NCBI RefSeq assembly: GCF_002443155.1
Contig: NZ_CP023667.1
Coordinates: forward strand, 62,001-126,000
Length of the DNA stretch: 64,000 nt
Origin: Alcaligenes faecalis
GTDB lineage: Bacteria > Pseudomonadota > Gammaproteobacteria > Burkholderiales > Burkholderiaceae_B
Direction: 5' to 3'
The translations under genes were made by a program, and so were the position numbers. Under the pieces are notes generated by a model that had not been told where the DNA came from, made no database searches, and saw only the letters and a program-made list of their open reading frames with translations. Below are positions 18,401-25,948 of this stretch, in pieces. The number at the start of each line of letters is the position of its first letter. Positions within the stretch are counted from its first letter, which is position 1.

Positions 18401-18654
18401 CCTTGCCACCGGCGCCGTCCTGGTTGAAATCCGCCAGTCCCTCTCGTCTGGAAGATGCCGAATTGCTGAGCAAGCAGATCAGCCTCTATGCCTGGTTCAG
18501 CATGAAGTTCCCGCAAGTGTTTGACCAGGGCCCCTGGTTGCCGGAAGTGCGCTCCCAGGTCAGCCGCTTTATTGAGCGCAGTCTGCTGCACCAAAGCGGT
18601 TTCGGGCAGACCAGCCGCGAGGCTTTCGGGACGCCATCGCCGGGCCGACGCTGA
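15466..18654 (+). CDS. SUV3-like RNA helicase with long N-terminal coiled-coil region
   Basis: A 1062-residue protein. The helicase core at about residues 560-870 has motif I GPTNSGKT, motif II DEIQ (VLDEIQMLQDEQRGWAW), the phrase TALVGVPARTLFVCGD, and the C-terminal half VATIYGALAPEVRRTE, VATDAIGMGLNL and motif VI QIAGRAGRYG. These are characteristic of the mitochondrial SUV3 degradosome helicase family rather than the RecQ or DEAD groups. The N-terminal 550 residues are rich in Gln, Glu and Arg, with a likely coiled coil at about residues 170-310, and match nothing I recognise. A start at 15466 (MAARRASS) is chosen over an in-frame TTG at 15349. Role in RNA turnover is inferred from the family. 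The gene stands alone. Confidence 0.85.
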   Translation: MAARRASSVSDSPVPTQAGLLLHPQWLDYPRLEGVARQVAKKARFQDRAGIRRVWLKAWRLPQDAAFFNQIIAAELGLKDADQRLESQGVPEVVIRTLRLLYQMSADKLEADVYEALREQLLEQRGQLAGAIASQSLPLSENWPDAERGPRLQALVQAWQSLPLAQTYLWQLQAEQRDREQRSQRWEQAQKEREQARQKEKTDKQRKFDQAQERLTAWLQEQGCEPQRITLEAFEGLQAGEPAHWFMTVYGRNASAAVLTQEFKLDAEQQEFLLQAQAQRQERQREQRQQRWAWEQECIGSEETMALLGITRQEYELWLADRRLPSTKLEVRGGRDRVAHHPDLLVAIDQNQIEQWREQHASTLSNRERAQYQRAADRARTQWRQQQVLNQIKKQEECDYEIDPEDPLRLWWHKDLWLAVNVPVAGERQHWRANVRMQAAVPLPRTGSELDRLPARVSVLFNTAAQNRLSQRLEDSLDAFLQTQRPLIDGSSFLELAKALRMALEEGIEQKEIEAGDFEKRLLNGPVRRILESVEQQRAQDLMRLGDFPEMFSLARGIRRHLVFRLGPTNSGKTHEALEALMEARSGVYLAPLRLLAMEVRDRLMNAGIPCNLVTGEERVMVPGAQHTACTVEMMDPTMEVRVAVLDEIQMLQDEQRGWAWTAALVGVPARTLFVCGDASVLRPCERLVRSMEETMELEFTERKTPLEVMPYPVEPPRATGKQGRHEAPWRGRKDRQREAQGVSKGDAVVAFTRKDVLTLSARYRAQGWKVATIYGALAPEVRRTESERFSQGEADVLVATDAIGMGLNLPIRRVLFSTVHKFDGRSMRALNATEVRQIAGRAGRYGLYPKGYVGAMDKQDLNHIRTQLQSDAPSVDLRLPIAPSPEHVQALASLLDNNNIGAVLQYFAQKVASDSPLFQTAGLKDAIELGFCVDRLAPKLELREKFTFACAPVSVDKDTELDYFKRCLSAYVAQRPMALPPAPSWLKSASPSRLEDAELLSKQISLYAWFSMKFPQVFDQGPWLPEVRSQVSRFIERSLLHQSGFGQTSREAFGTPSPGRR

Positions 18655-18744
18655 TTCGTTTTAACTCGTTTGCTACCGGATTGGACCGAACGGAAACGGG
18701 CTGCGTCGATCCGGTTTATATCGTTTGATACACTATGCCCTGTG

Positions 18745-18761
18745 CGGACGTGTCCGTACGG
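18745..18761. promoter_or_regulatory. Overlapping palindromes before the MFS gene (operator candidate)
   Basis: CGGAC-GT-GTCCG at 18745-18756 is a perfect 12-base palindrome and overlaps CCGTACGG at 18754-18761, itself palindromic. The block lies just after a TTGATA/TACACT-type promoter-like stretch and about 70 bases before the exporter ATG. It looks like a binding site for a repressor such as a TetR or MarR protein, whose gene is not adjacent. Confidence 0.35.
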
Positions 18762-18832
18762 TCCGGTTAAGGGGTACCATGCCCCTATCCCTGCGCCGAT
18801 TCTGGCGCCCTCCCTGTTTTCCAAAGCTATCT

Positions 18833-20026
18833 ATGAATTACCGCAAGCTGACCTTGGTGTTGGCGGCGTTGGCGATGCTGGGGCCTTTTGCTACCGATGC
18901 CTATCTGCCGTCATTTCACCGTATCGGTGTTGAATTTTCCGTTGACCAGTCAATGGTTCAGCAGACTTTAAGTCTGTATCTGTTTGGTTTTGCCTTCATG
19001 AGCCTGTTCTGGGGCATGTTGTCCGACAGTTTCGGGCGACGTCCCGTGATTCTGGCCTCCCTGATCCTGTTCCTGATCGGGTCCGTGGGCTCGGCGCTGG
19101 CCCCCAGCTTTTCCTGGCTGTTGTTTTTTCGTTTGATCCAGGGCTGTTCGGCTGGTGCAGGGCGGGTCGTCGGTCAGGCCCTGGCGCGCGACTGTGTGCA
19201 AGGGGTGCAGGCCCAGCGCTTGTTTGCCCACATCACCATGGTGTTCAGTTTGGCGCCCGCGCTCGCTCCGGTAATGGGAGGCTATTTAAGCAGCTATTCG
19301 GGTTGGCGTTCTGTGTTCTGGATGCTGACCGTGCTGAGCGTCGGCCTGATCGCGCTGTGCTGGCGGCAACTGCCTGAAACCTTGCCCGTGGCTTCACGCC
19401 AGCCCTTGAAACTGTGGGTGATTCTGGCCAATTATGCACGCGCCTTGAGCAATGGCCGCTTCGTGCTGGCGATCTCTGCCATTGCCTGTGCGTTTGGCGG
19501 CTTTGCCTTGTACATTTCGTCCGCGGCCAGCTTTGTAATTGGTGTGCTGGGCCTGACAGAAACCGCCTTTGCCTGGCTGTTCCTGCCCTTCATTGGCGGT
19601 ATGCTGGGTGGCTCCATCCTGAATGCCCGCTTTGCCGAGAAGCTGGCTCCGGCACGCATGATTCGTCTGGGCCTGTCCCTTATGCTGGCTGGCGCGACGT
19701 TCAACACCGTATACAACTTGCTGTTCCAGGCTGAAGTGCCATGGGCCGTGATGCCGATTTTTGTGTACGCCTTTGGCATGTCCATGGCTTTGCCGGGCAT
19801 GACGGTGGTGACCTTGGGCACCTTCCCCACCATGCGCGGCCTGGCCTCCTCGGTACAAAGTGCCTGGCAAATGCTCTTGTTTGCCACCGTGTCCGGGGTG
19901 GTGGCCCCGCTGCTGTTCGACAGCGGCTTGTTGTTGGCCTTGGGCATGTTGTGTGCGGCGGCCTTGTCGGCCGGGTTCTGGTGGTGCAGCCAGTTCCGCT
20001 CCAAATCTACCGAGGCGTCCGCTTAA
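18833..20026 (+). CDS. Bcr/CflA-family MFS multidrug exporter
   Basis: A 397-residue protein with twelve expected membrane helices. The opening LAMLGPFATDAYLPSFHRIG is the signature of the Bcr/CflA (DHA1) group, and MFS motif A appears as GMLSDSFGRRPVI near residue 62, with RLIQGCSAGAGRVVGQALARD following. These proteins use the proton gradient to export drugs such as bicyclomycin and chloramphenicol, or dipeptides and cysteine-related metabolites. The ATG at 18833 fits the family N-terminus; an upstream in-frame start (18725) would add a poor leader. Operator-like palindromes precede it. Confidence 0.9.
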   Translation: MNYRKLTLVLAALAMLGPFATDAYLPSFHRIGVEFSVDQSMVQQTLSLYLFGFAFMSLFWGMLSDSFGRRPVILASLILFLIGSVGSALAPSFSWLLFFRLIQGCSAGAGRVVGQALARDCVQGVQAQRLFAHITMVFSLAPALAPVMGGYLSSYSGWRSVFWMLTVLSVGLIALCWRQLPETLPVASRQPLKLWVILANYARALSNGRFVLAISAIACAFGGFALYISSAASFVIGVLGLTETAFAWLFLPFIGGMLGGSILNARFAEKLAPARMIRLGLSLMLAGATFNTVYNLLFQAEVPWAVMPIFVYAFGMSMALPGMTVVTLGTFPTMRGLASSVQSAWQMLLFATVSGVVAPLLFDSGLLLALGMLCAAALSAGFWWCSQFRSKSTEASA

Positions 20027-20032
20027 GCGACA

Positions 20033-20602
20033 TCAAGAGCGGGTGTTGCTGTCAGCGCCTGCGCTTTGAGCGATAGCCGGACTGTTTTTCTGAGCGCCAC
20101 TGCCATCCGCAGTGGCGTTTTTGTTTTCAGCCGCCGCAGGCACGGAAGGGGTAAACCATTGCACCAAGCCCATGCCGACCAAAATCAGCAGCACGCCCGC
20201 GATGCGTCCCATATGTACAGGGCGCGGGGTCAGGCCCATCAAGCCGTAGTGGTCGATCAGCATGGAACTGAGCATTTGACCGGCTACGACACAAACAATA
20301 AAACTGGCCGCGCCCATGTGTGGCGTCAGAATCAGGGCGGCGCTGATGTAAATGACGCCGCCAATCCCCCCCGTCCATACCCACCAGGGGGCGTGCGCCA
20401 GTTGCGCGGTCAGGGGAGCGGGGGCGCGCATCAGCCAGATTGTTGGCAGCACCAGGGCCGCACTGATACAGAGCGAGACCAGCGTGGCCCAGAGCGGATG
20501 CCCCAGGACTTTACCCAGAACGGCATTGCTGGCGGCTTGAAATGGCACGGCCGAGCCGGCAAAGACAGCTACCAACATACTGAACAAAGCGGTACCGGGC
20601 AT
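20033..20602 (-). CDS. DMT-superfamily small membrane protein (YdcZ/DUF606 type)
   Basis: A 189-residue membrane protein with about five hydrophobic segments. The patterns FAGSAVPFQAASNAVLGKVLGHPLWATLVS and PWWVWTGGIGGVIYISAALILTPHMGAASFIVCVVAGQMLSSMLIDHYGLMG are typical of the DUF606/YdcZ branch of the drug/metabolite transporter superfamily. The C-terminal 35 residues form a polar Ala/Ser/Asn tail. It ends against the MFS gene (6-base gap between the convergent stops) and is divergent from a LysR gene, which may control it. Substrate is unknown. Confidence 0.85.
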   Translation of the reverse strand: MPGTALFSMLVAVFAGSAVPFQAASNAVLGKVLGHPLWATLVSLCISAALVLPTIWLMRAPAPLTAQLAHAPWWVWTGGIGGVIYISAALILTPHMGAASFIVCVVAGQMLSSMLIDHYGLMGLTPRPVHMGRIAGVLLILVGMGLVQWFTPSVPAAAENKNATADGSGAQKNSPAIAQSAGADSNTRS

Positions 20603-20691
20603 GAGCGCATCTCCATAAGAATCAAAGCTCTATCTTGCACTATTCGCGATTCTTATTGAAATTAATAGTGTGCACAGTCATTATTCGTTCT

Positions 20692-21588
20692 ATGGATGAG
20701 CTACGCCGTATAGACCTGAATTTGATGTTGAGCCTGCATGCCTTGTTGACCGAACAGCATGTGACGCGGGCCGCCTTGCGCCTGCACAAAAGCCAGCCTG
20801 CCGTAAGCCACGCCTTGGCGCATTTGCGCCAGGTGTTCAACGATCCCTTGCTGATACGCCGCGGCTCCCGGCTGGAGCTGACCGCGCTGGCCTTGCAATT
20901 GCAGCGCCCTCTGGAACAGGCTTTGCAGCAGCTAAATGGCCTGTTGGATACAGGCGGGTTTGATCCGGCCAGCGAACAGCGCGAGTTTCGTCTTGCCATG
21001 TCGGACTATGGTGCACAAATCGTTTTGCCTCCTTTGATGCGTTGTCTGCGTCGTGAGGCTCCAGGGATTCGCCTGGCGGTTAGCCAGGCCAGCCGGGAAG
21101 CCATGTTGGCCCAGCTGCGTGATGGCGAGATTGATCTGGCCCTGGGCGTGTTCTCGGAAATTCCGGCCAGTTTGCAAGCGCAGACCTTGTTTGAAGAACA
21201 TCTGATCTGTATTGCGGATCGGGCCAGTCTGGCCAAGGGGCAGGCTCCTGCTCTGGAGGAGTGGTTGCAGCGTCCGCATGTGCTGCTGGCCATGCGTCCG
21301 GGTGGGGAAAGCGAGGTCGACAATGTCTTGAACCGGCGCGGACTTAAACGGCAGATCGTGCTGTCCTTGCCGCATTGGAGTGCTGCTGCTCAGGTATTGG
21401 CGGGTACGGATCTGATTTTGACGGTTTCCAGCCGCAGTGCCGAGCATCTGCGCGAGCAGGCTGAACTGGTGTTTTTCCAGCCGCCGCTGCCGGTTCCCTC
21501 GGTATCCTTTCAGCAAGTCTGGCATAGCCGTCGCCACCTTGATCCAGCCCATGCCTGGCTGCGCCAGCAGTTGATGCAGTGCTGTTAA
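20692..21588 (+). CDS. LysR-family transcriptional regulator
   Basis: A 298-residue LysR protein. The N-terminal winged helix is seen in LRRIDLNLMLSLHALLTEQHVTRAALRLHKSQPAVSHALAHLRQVFNDPLLIRRG, followed by a ligand-binding domain beginning FRLAMSDYGAQIVLPPLMRCL, a pattern of the NodD/NahR/PcpR branch, which often senses aromatic compounds. The ATG at 20692 is chosen because it gives the usual short leader before the helix-turn-helix. It is divergent from the DUF606 gene across 89 bases, the usual arrangement for autoregulation plus control of the neighbour. Confidence 0.9.
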   Translation: MDELRRIDLNLMLSLHALLTEQHVTRAALRLHKSQPAVSHALAHLRQVFNDPLLIRRGSRLELTALALQLQRPLEQALQQLNGLLDTGGFDPASEQREFRLAMSDYGAQIVLPPLMRCLRREAPGIRLAVSQASREAMLAQLRDGEIDLALGVFSEIPASLQAQTLFEEHLICIADRASLAKGQAPALEEWLQRPHVLLAMRPGGESEVDNVLNRRGLKRQIVLSLPHWSAAAQVLAGTDLILTVSSRSAEHLREQAELVFFQPPLPVPSVSFQQVWHSRRHLDPAHAWLRQQLMQCC

Positions 21589-21675
21589 CCCCGGTCTTTA
21601 CCCTTTATGACTGCCTGTCGCTTGACGATAGGGCCTGCAGTTTCCGACAATTTATGTTTGCTCTTGAAGATCAGC

Positions 21676-21709
21676 TTTTATCCGTTTAAACGGTTGGATA
21701 AAACGTTTT
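21676..21709. promoter_or_regulatory. Nested palindromes upstream of the orphan fecR-like gene
   Basis: TTTTATCC (21676-21683) and GGATAAAA (21696-21703) form an 8-base inverted repeat enclosing the perfect palindrome CCGTTTAAACGG (21682-21693), followed by AAAACGTTTT (21700-21709). The block ends 48 bases before the ATG. It is a plausible operator or promoter region; no known consensus is recognised. Confidence 0.4.
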
Positions 21710-21757
21710 GGATTGCGATTGTCAGTCCTTGTGTAGTGCTTTTTGAATTGATTGTTG

Positions 21758-22732
21758 ATGAACCCTGCTAATGCCTTGAATCTGGATGAAGACACCTTGC
21801 ACAAGGAGGCACGAGCCTGGGTCAGCCGCCTGAAAACGTCCTCGCTGACCTCTCGTCAGGCCCGGGAACTGCGCCGCTGGTGTGGGCGCAGTCCTTCGCA
21901 CGCCTCCGCTTTTGCGCACGCGCGCGAAATGTGGGATGCCATGCCCCAAGATCGTGAAGAGTGGCTGCGCGAAGCCAAGTTGATGAAAAAGCGCGGCCAC
22001 CAGCCTGTGCGCCGTGCCTTGCTGGGCGGTTTGCTGGTGGGCGGCGGTGTGTATCTGGTCGCCAAACCCCCCATGCAGCTATGGCCTTCGCTGGCCGATT
22101 TGCGCGCCGACTACCGCACGGGGGCCGGTGAGCTGCGGCGCGTGCAGTTGCTGGACCATGTCTGGCTGGATATGAATACACGCAGTCGCCTGAATGTCAG
22201 CGACGACCCGCATCTGGGCCGCATTGTGGCTCTGCTCGATGGCGAAGTGGAGGTGCGCCAGTCCGAGCGCTCGGCCTCGGTCTGTACGGTGTTTGCCGGC
22301 GCTGGCTCCATTCAGACCTTTAATGGCCGTACCAATATTCGCTATCTGGACGGCAAAACCGAAGTTACTTGTTTGTCCGGCAGTGCTCAGGTGGATTTTG
22401 GTGGGCAAGGCTATCGTTTGGGTGCCGGGGAGCAACTGGTGTATGGACGCCATGCCATCAGTTCGGTACAGACGGTGGCGGCGGAGGATTTCCCGTCCTG
22501 GCGTCAGGGCCGTCTGACTTTTCATGAGCAGCCTTTGTCGCGGGTGCTGGCCGAGCTGAACCGCTATTGGGCAGGGCATCTGATCCTGCGTGACGCAAGC
22601 TTGGGGTCTGTCCTGGTCAGCTTTGCCGTCAACCTGGACAACTTGCCCGAGGTGCTGGACATTTTGCAGCAGTTATACGGCGTGGCGGTGATGCGCTTGC
22701 CGGGTGGAATCGCTCTTTTAAGCCGAGCCTGA
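21758..22732 (+). CDS. FecR-family anti-sigma/sigma-regulator-like membrane protein (orphan)
   Basis: A 324-residue FecR-like protein. Residues 1-60 are the cytoplasmic DUF4880-type region (EARAWVSRLKTSSLTSRQARELRRWCGRSPSH and AFAHAREMWDAM). A membrane segment follows at about residues 84-103 (RRALLGGLLVGGGVYLVA), then a FecR periplasmic domain starting DYRTGAGELRRVQLLDHVWLDMNTRSRL, and a C-terminal segment with RVLAELNRYWAGHLILRD that docks TonB-receptor signalling domains. FecR normally relays ligand binding at an outer-membrane receptor to an ECF sigma factor. Neither a FecI-type gene nor a receptor gene lies beside it, which is unusual. ATG at 21758 is used; two upstream TTG codons are unlikely. 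Confidence 0.87.
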   Translation: MNPANALNLDEDTLHKEARAWVSRLKTSSLTSRQARELRRWCGRSPSHASAFAHAREMWDAMPQDREEWLREAKLMKKRGHQPVRRALLGGLLVGGGVYLVAKPPMQLWPSLADLRADYRTGAGELRRVQLLDHVWLDMNTRSRLNVSDDPHLGRIVALLDGEVEVRQSERSASVCTVFAGAGSIQTFNGRTNIRYLDGKTEVTCLSGSAQVDFGGQGYRLGAGEQLVYGRHAISSVQTVAAEDFPSWRQGRLTFHEQPLSRVLAELNRYWAGHLILRDASLGSVLVSFAVNLDNLPEVLDILQQLYGVAVMRLPGGIALLSRA

Positions 22733-22735
22733 TTG

Positions 22736-22769
22736 AAAAAGGCCCGCTGTGACGCGGGCCTTTTCTTTT
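22736..22769. terminator. Bidirectional terminator between fecR-like and terC-like genes
   Basis: GGCCCGC (22741-22747) pairs with GCGGGCC (22754-22760), preceded by AAAAA and followed by TTTTCTTTT. It serves the fecR-like gene on the plus strand and could also serve the convergent terC-like gene. Confidence 0.85.
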
Positions 22770-24327
22770 ACTCTTGTGGCTGCTCAGGTTCCTGCAAGCG
22801 GCTGACGTGTACCGTTGCAATACGACGCTGGCTGACTTCGGTAATCTCGAAGCGCAAGCCGTCTGCTTCAACAACTGTACCCACTTTGGGCAGGGAGTCC
22901 AGACGTTCCAGCAAGAAGCCGGCCACGGAGTTAAAGCTGCTGTCCTTCAGAAGCAGATCGTCCGCCTCCACCGCCTGGGCCAGCAGGAGCAAATCTATGC
23001 TGCCGTCTACCTGCCACAGATTGGGGCCAATCTGCTGAATGGCGGGCTGTTCGTCCTCGTCGGGGAACTCACCGGCAATGGCTTCCAGAATGTCGATAGG
23101 CGTCAGCAAGCCTTCAATCGCACCGTACTCGTCGGTAACCAGCACAAACTGGCCATTGGACTGCTTGAGCATGGCAATGGCGCTGAGCACATCGGTGTGC
23201 TCGTGCACGATGATGGGTTCGCGCAGGTCGGGCCATGACTTCACCTCGGGGTGGTCGTCCAGATCCGCCAGCAAGTCCTTGGCACGCGCTACACCCACCA
23301 CCTGGTCCAGATCGCCCTGACACACAGGCAAGAAACTGTGCGGGGTAGAGCGCAATTGCTGGCGCAAGGTGTCGGTGGAATCCTCGATGTTGAGCCAGGT
23401 AATTTCCTGACGAGGGGTCATCAGGGAACGGATAGGGCGTTCTGCCAGGCTGAGCACACCGCTGACCATATTGCGTTCTTCGGTGCGGAAAGCCTGCTCG
23501 TCCAGTTCCAGCTGACCATCACTGCTGCTGTCGTCCTTGTCCTCATTCTTGCGGTTGCTCAGCATGCGCAGCACGGCTTCGGCCGTACGGTCACGCAAAG
23601 GTCGGCGCGATTGTGAACGCTGCAGGCTGCGGCGGGCAATCTGGTTGAAGAACTCGATCAGGATGGAGAAGCCAATGGCCGCGTACAGATAGCCCTTGGG
23701 AATCTTGAAGCCCAGGCCTTCGGCGGTCAGTGTCAGACCAATCATCAGCAGGAAGCTCAGGCACAGCACCACCACGGTGGGGTGGTTGTTCACGAAGGTG
23801 GTCAGTGGCTTGGAGGCCCAGATCATCAGCGCAATCGAGATAATGACGGCTGCCATCATGACGGGCAGTTGATCCACCATACCCACGGCAGTAATGACGG
23901 CATCCAGCGAGAACACGGCGTCCAGCACCACAATTTGGGCTACCACCACGCCAAAGCTGGCATAGGCCTTGTTGGTGCTGGAGTGATGGTCGCCGCCTTC
24001 CAGACGCTCATGCAGTTCGCTGGTGGCCTTGAACAGCAGGAACAAGCCGCCCAGCAGCAGGATCAGGTCGCGGCCCGAGAAGCTCAGCGGTCCGATGGAG
24101 AATAGCGGCGTGGTCAGGGTGACCAGCCAGGAGACGATAGTCAGCAGACCCAGGCGCATGATCAGCGCCAGAGACAGGCCGATCAGACGAGCACGGTCGC
24201 GCTGATGCGGAGGGAGTTTATCGGCCAGAATCGCGATAAAGATCAGGTTGTCGATGCCGAGAACAATCTCCAGCACCACCAGAGTTAATAAGCCGACCCA
24301 GATGCTGGGATCGAGTAGCCATTCCAT
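22768..24327 (-). CDS. TerC-family membrane protein with CBS pair and CorC/HlyC domain
   Basis: A 519-residue protein. Residues 1-230 form the TerC domain with seven to eight membrane helices and the acidic metal-site-like motifs [11 protein letters not shown] and [17 protein letters not shown], which resemble manganese exporters of the TerC family. Residues 295-415 are a CBS-domain pair ([37 protein letters not shown]), and residues 430-505 are a transporter-associated CorC/HlyC domain. The same architecture is seen in E. coli YoaE and YegH. Role in metal efflux or envelope stress is inferred from the family. A manganese riboswitch was looked for upstream and not seen. Confidence 0.88.
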   Translation of the reverse strand: MEWLLDPSIWVGLLTLVVLEIVLGIDNLIFIAILADKLPPHQRDRARLIGLSLALIMRLGLLTIVSWLVTLTTPLFSIGPLSFSGRDLILLLGGLFLLFKATSELHERLEGGDHHSSTNKAYASFGVVVAQIVVLDAVFSLDAVITAVGMVDQLPVMMAAVIISIALMIWASKPLTTFVNNHPTVVVLCLSFLLMIGLTLTAEGLGFKIPKGYLYAAIGFSILIEFFNQIARRSLQRSQSRRPLRDRTAEAVLRMLSNRKNEDKDDSSSDGQLELDEQAFRTEERNMVSGVLSLAERPIRSLMTPRQEITWLNIEDSTDTLRQQLRSTPHSFLPVCQGDLDQVVGVARAKDLLADLDDHPEVKSWPDLREPIIVHEHTDVLSAIAMLKQSNGQFVLVTDEYGAIEGLLTPIDILEAIAGEFPDEDEQPAIQQIGPNLWQVDGSIDLLLLAQAVEADDLLLKDSSFNSVAGFLLERLDSLPKVGTVVEADGLRFEITEVSQRRIATVHVSRLQEPEQPQE

Positions 24328-24398
24328 GATGTTGTCCTGTTAGACAGATAAATAAGTGCAAAAAAGCAAAGAGGCAGGGCGCTGCAGCGCGTCAGGGA

Positions 24399-24749
24399 TC
24401 AGACGCGGGGCGGGCGGTGCTCCGGGGCGAATTCGCAACAAATAGCGGGCAGGGAATAAGGCGGGCAAGCCGAGGGCCAGGCATGCAGCCAAAAAGACTG
24501 AACCGGGCAGGGCAAAGGTGTGTCTGCGTGATCGGCGTACTGTTGCATGGGCGTGTGCGCCAGAATGGCGCTGAGCTGCTGCAAAGGATGGCTCCCGGGT
24601 TTGACACGGTGTTCCGCAGGCTCGGCCGCATGGGATTCGTGTTGAACGAATAAAGCGGACTGACCACCTTGCACAGTGGCGTGGTAGTGAGAGCTGTAAG
24701 CCTGCAGGGGAAGGATCAGAAGTAAGACGACGACGAACCAGCGTCTCAT
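24399..24749 (-). CDS. Small secreted His-rich protein, possibly CzcI/DUF2946-like
   Basis: A 116-residue protein starting MRRWFVVVLLLILPLQAYSS, a clear signal peptide of the style found in CzcI-type and DUF2946-type proteins of metal-resistance clusters, followed by a His-rich mature part with QHESHAAE and several HxxH-like spacings plus three Cys. I do not recognise it firmly. It ends 71 bases before the TerC-like gene on the same strand, so a metal-related role together with that protein is possible. The ATG at 24749 is chosen for the signal peptide; an upstream in-frame start at 24803 exists. Confidence 0.55.
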   Translation of the reverse strand: MRRWFVVVLLLILPLQAYSSHYHATVQGGQSALFVQHESHAAEPAEHRVKPGSHPLQQLSAILAHTPMQQYADHADTPLPCPVQSFWLHAWPSACPPYSLPAICCEFAPEHRPPRV

Positions 24750-24893
24750 AGTGTCTAAGGGAAGTCTGTGACGGGTCAGTATATCGTATGCGGGCAAGTT
24801 CAAGGCAAGTGCCAGATCAAGTTCTGCATGCCGGCAGCAAGCGTCAAGCCTGGCCGCTCGTGAAAGAGCCCCGTGCGGGCATAGAGGGGATAT

Positions 24894-25757
24894 TCATCCC
24901 AGGCAGCCAAATCGGCCCTGATCAAAGTCGGCCAGAGCCTGGGTAATTTCCTGTTGTGTATTCATCACAAAAGGGCCGTAGGCCTGGACGGGTTCATTGA
25001 TGGGCTCGCCGCCCAGCAAGAGCAAGCGGGTGTCGTTGTGGGCCTCCAGTGCAATGTGCTGCCCTTCCTGTTCCAGCAATACGACCTGGCTTGGGCGGGC
25101 CAGGGTTTGCTGGTTCACCTGTACGGCACCATTGAGCACCAGCAAGCTGCTGTTCCAGCCCTCAGGCACCTGGAAGCAGGCTTGATGTCCGGCTTTGATC
25201 TGTATGTCCCACAAAAGCAGCGGGCTGTGGTGATGGGCAGCGCCAGGCTGTTCCTGATACTGACCCGCTATGACACGAATCGTGCCGGATTCTTCTGGCA
25301 GGGCACGAACGGGAATCTGCGTCTTGGACAAATGCTGCTGGCTAGGAGCCCGGGATTTTGCACGGGCAGGCAGATTTACCCATAACTGCACCATTTCCCA
25401 TGGACCGCCCTGGCGGGCGAATTGCTCGGAATGACGGGCCTGATACAAGAGACCGGAGGCTGCACTTAGCCAGTGCACATCGCCGGGCTCCAGAATGCCG
25501 CTCTGGCCGGTAGAGTCGCGATATTCAAGCTCGCCCTGATACACCAGGGTGACGGTTTCAAAGCCACGTTGGGCAGAACCATGCACTTTGCGTCGTCGAC
25601 TGTGGGGTGAGTAGTGGGTGGGAGCGGCGTAATTCAGACGTAAAAAGGGGCTGTGCCGGTCTGCGTGATCCTGATGGCTGAACAAAGTACGCGCCGCCAG
25701 ACCATCGTCGCCCCCCAGGGACGGACAGGGATTCAGGATGCTGGCGACTTTTTTCAT
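24894..25757 (-). CDS. Pirin-family cupin protein lacking the canonical metal ligands
   Basis: A 287-residue bicupin with the pirin signature region GSAQRGFETVTLVYQGELEYRDSTGQSGILEPGDVHWL at about residues 60-97. Pirins normally carry His-x-His just before RGFET and His-x-Glu in the SGIIHSE segment; here these are Ser61-Ala-Gln63 and Tyr105-Gln-Ala107, so all four usual iron ligands are missing. The C-terminal cupin and the PVQAYGPFVMNT motif are intact. Pirins act as quercetin 2,3-dioxygenases or as iron-dependent redox sensors; this one should do neither in the usual way. ATG at 25757 is preferred to the in-frame start at 25805. It is divergent from the lipid operon at 25949. Confidence 0.85.
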   Translation of the reverse strand: MKKVASILNPCPSLGGDDGLAARTLFSHQDHADRHSPFLRLNYAAPTHYSPHSRRRKVHGSAQRGFETVTLVYQGELEYRDSTGQSGILEPGDVHWLSAASGLLYQARHSEQFARQGGPWEMVQLWVNLPARAKSRAPSQQHLSKTQIPVRALPEESGTIRVIAGQYQEQPGAAHHHSPLLLWDIQIKAGHQACFQVPEGWNSSLLVLNGAVQVNQQTLARPSQVVLLEQEGQHIALEAHNDTRLLLLGGEPINEPVQAYGPFVMNTQQEITQALADFDQGRFGCLG

Positions 25758-25910
25758 GGCACAGGTTCCGCTTAAAAAACGCATGCCTTCAAGGATAGGG
25801 GCCAAATCCCGCCATGATTAGCCCCTGCCAGTGCAAAACTGTATTGCTGGGGCGGGCTGGACGAATGTGAGCAATTAGTAACCAAATTAACAAACGTAAT
25901 CTTCCTGAGC

Positions 25911-25926
25911 GCGCTAGCATTAGCGC
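25911..25926. promoter_or_regulatory. Inverted repeat upstream of the lipid operon
   Basis: GCGCTA-gcat-TAGCGC is a perfect 6-base inverted repeat located 22 bases before the first ATG of the 25949-30458 operon, in the divergent region shared with the pirin-like gene. It could be an operator. No known consensus is recognised. Confidence 0.35.
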
Positions 25927-25948
25927 ACTTTGTTACGTAGAGAGTGGA

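Noticed and set aside
24328-24398. Manganese (yybP-ykoY) riboswitch before the TerC-family gene
   Set aside because: The leader is short and lacks the conserved riboswitch core; only a T-rich tract is seen.
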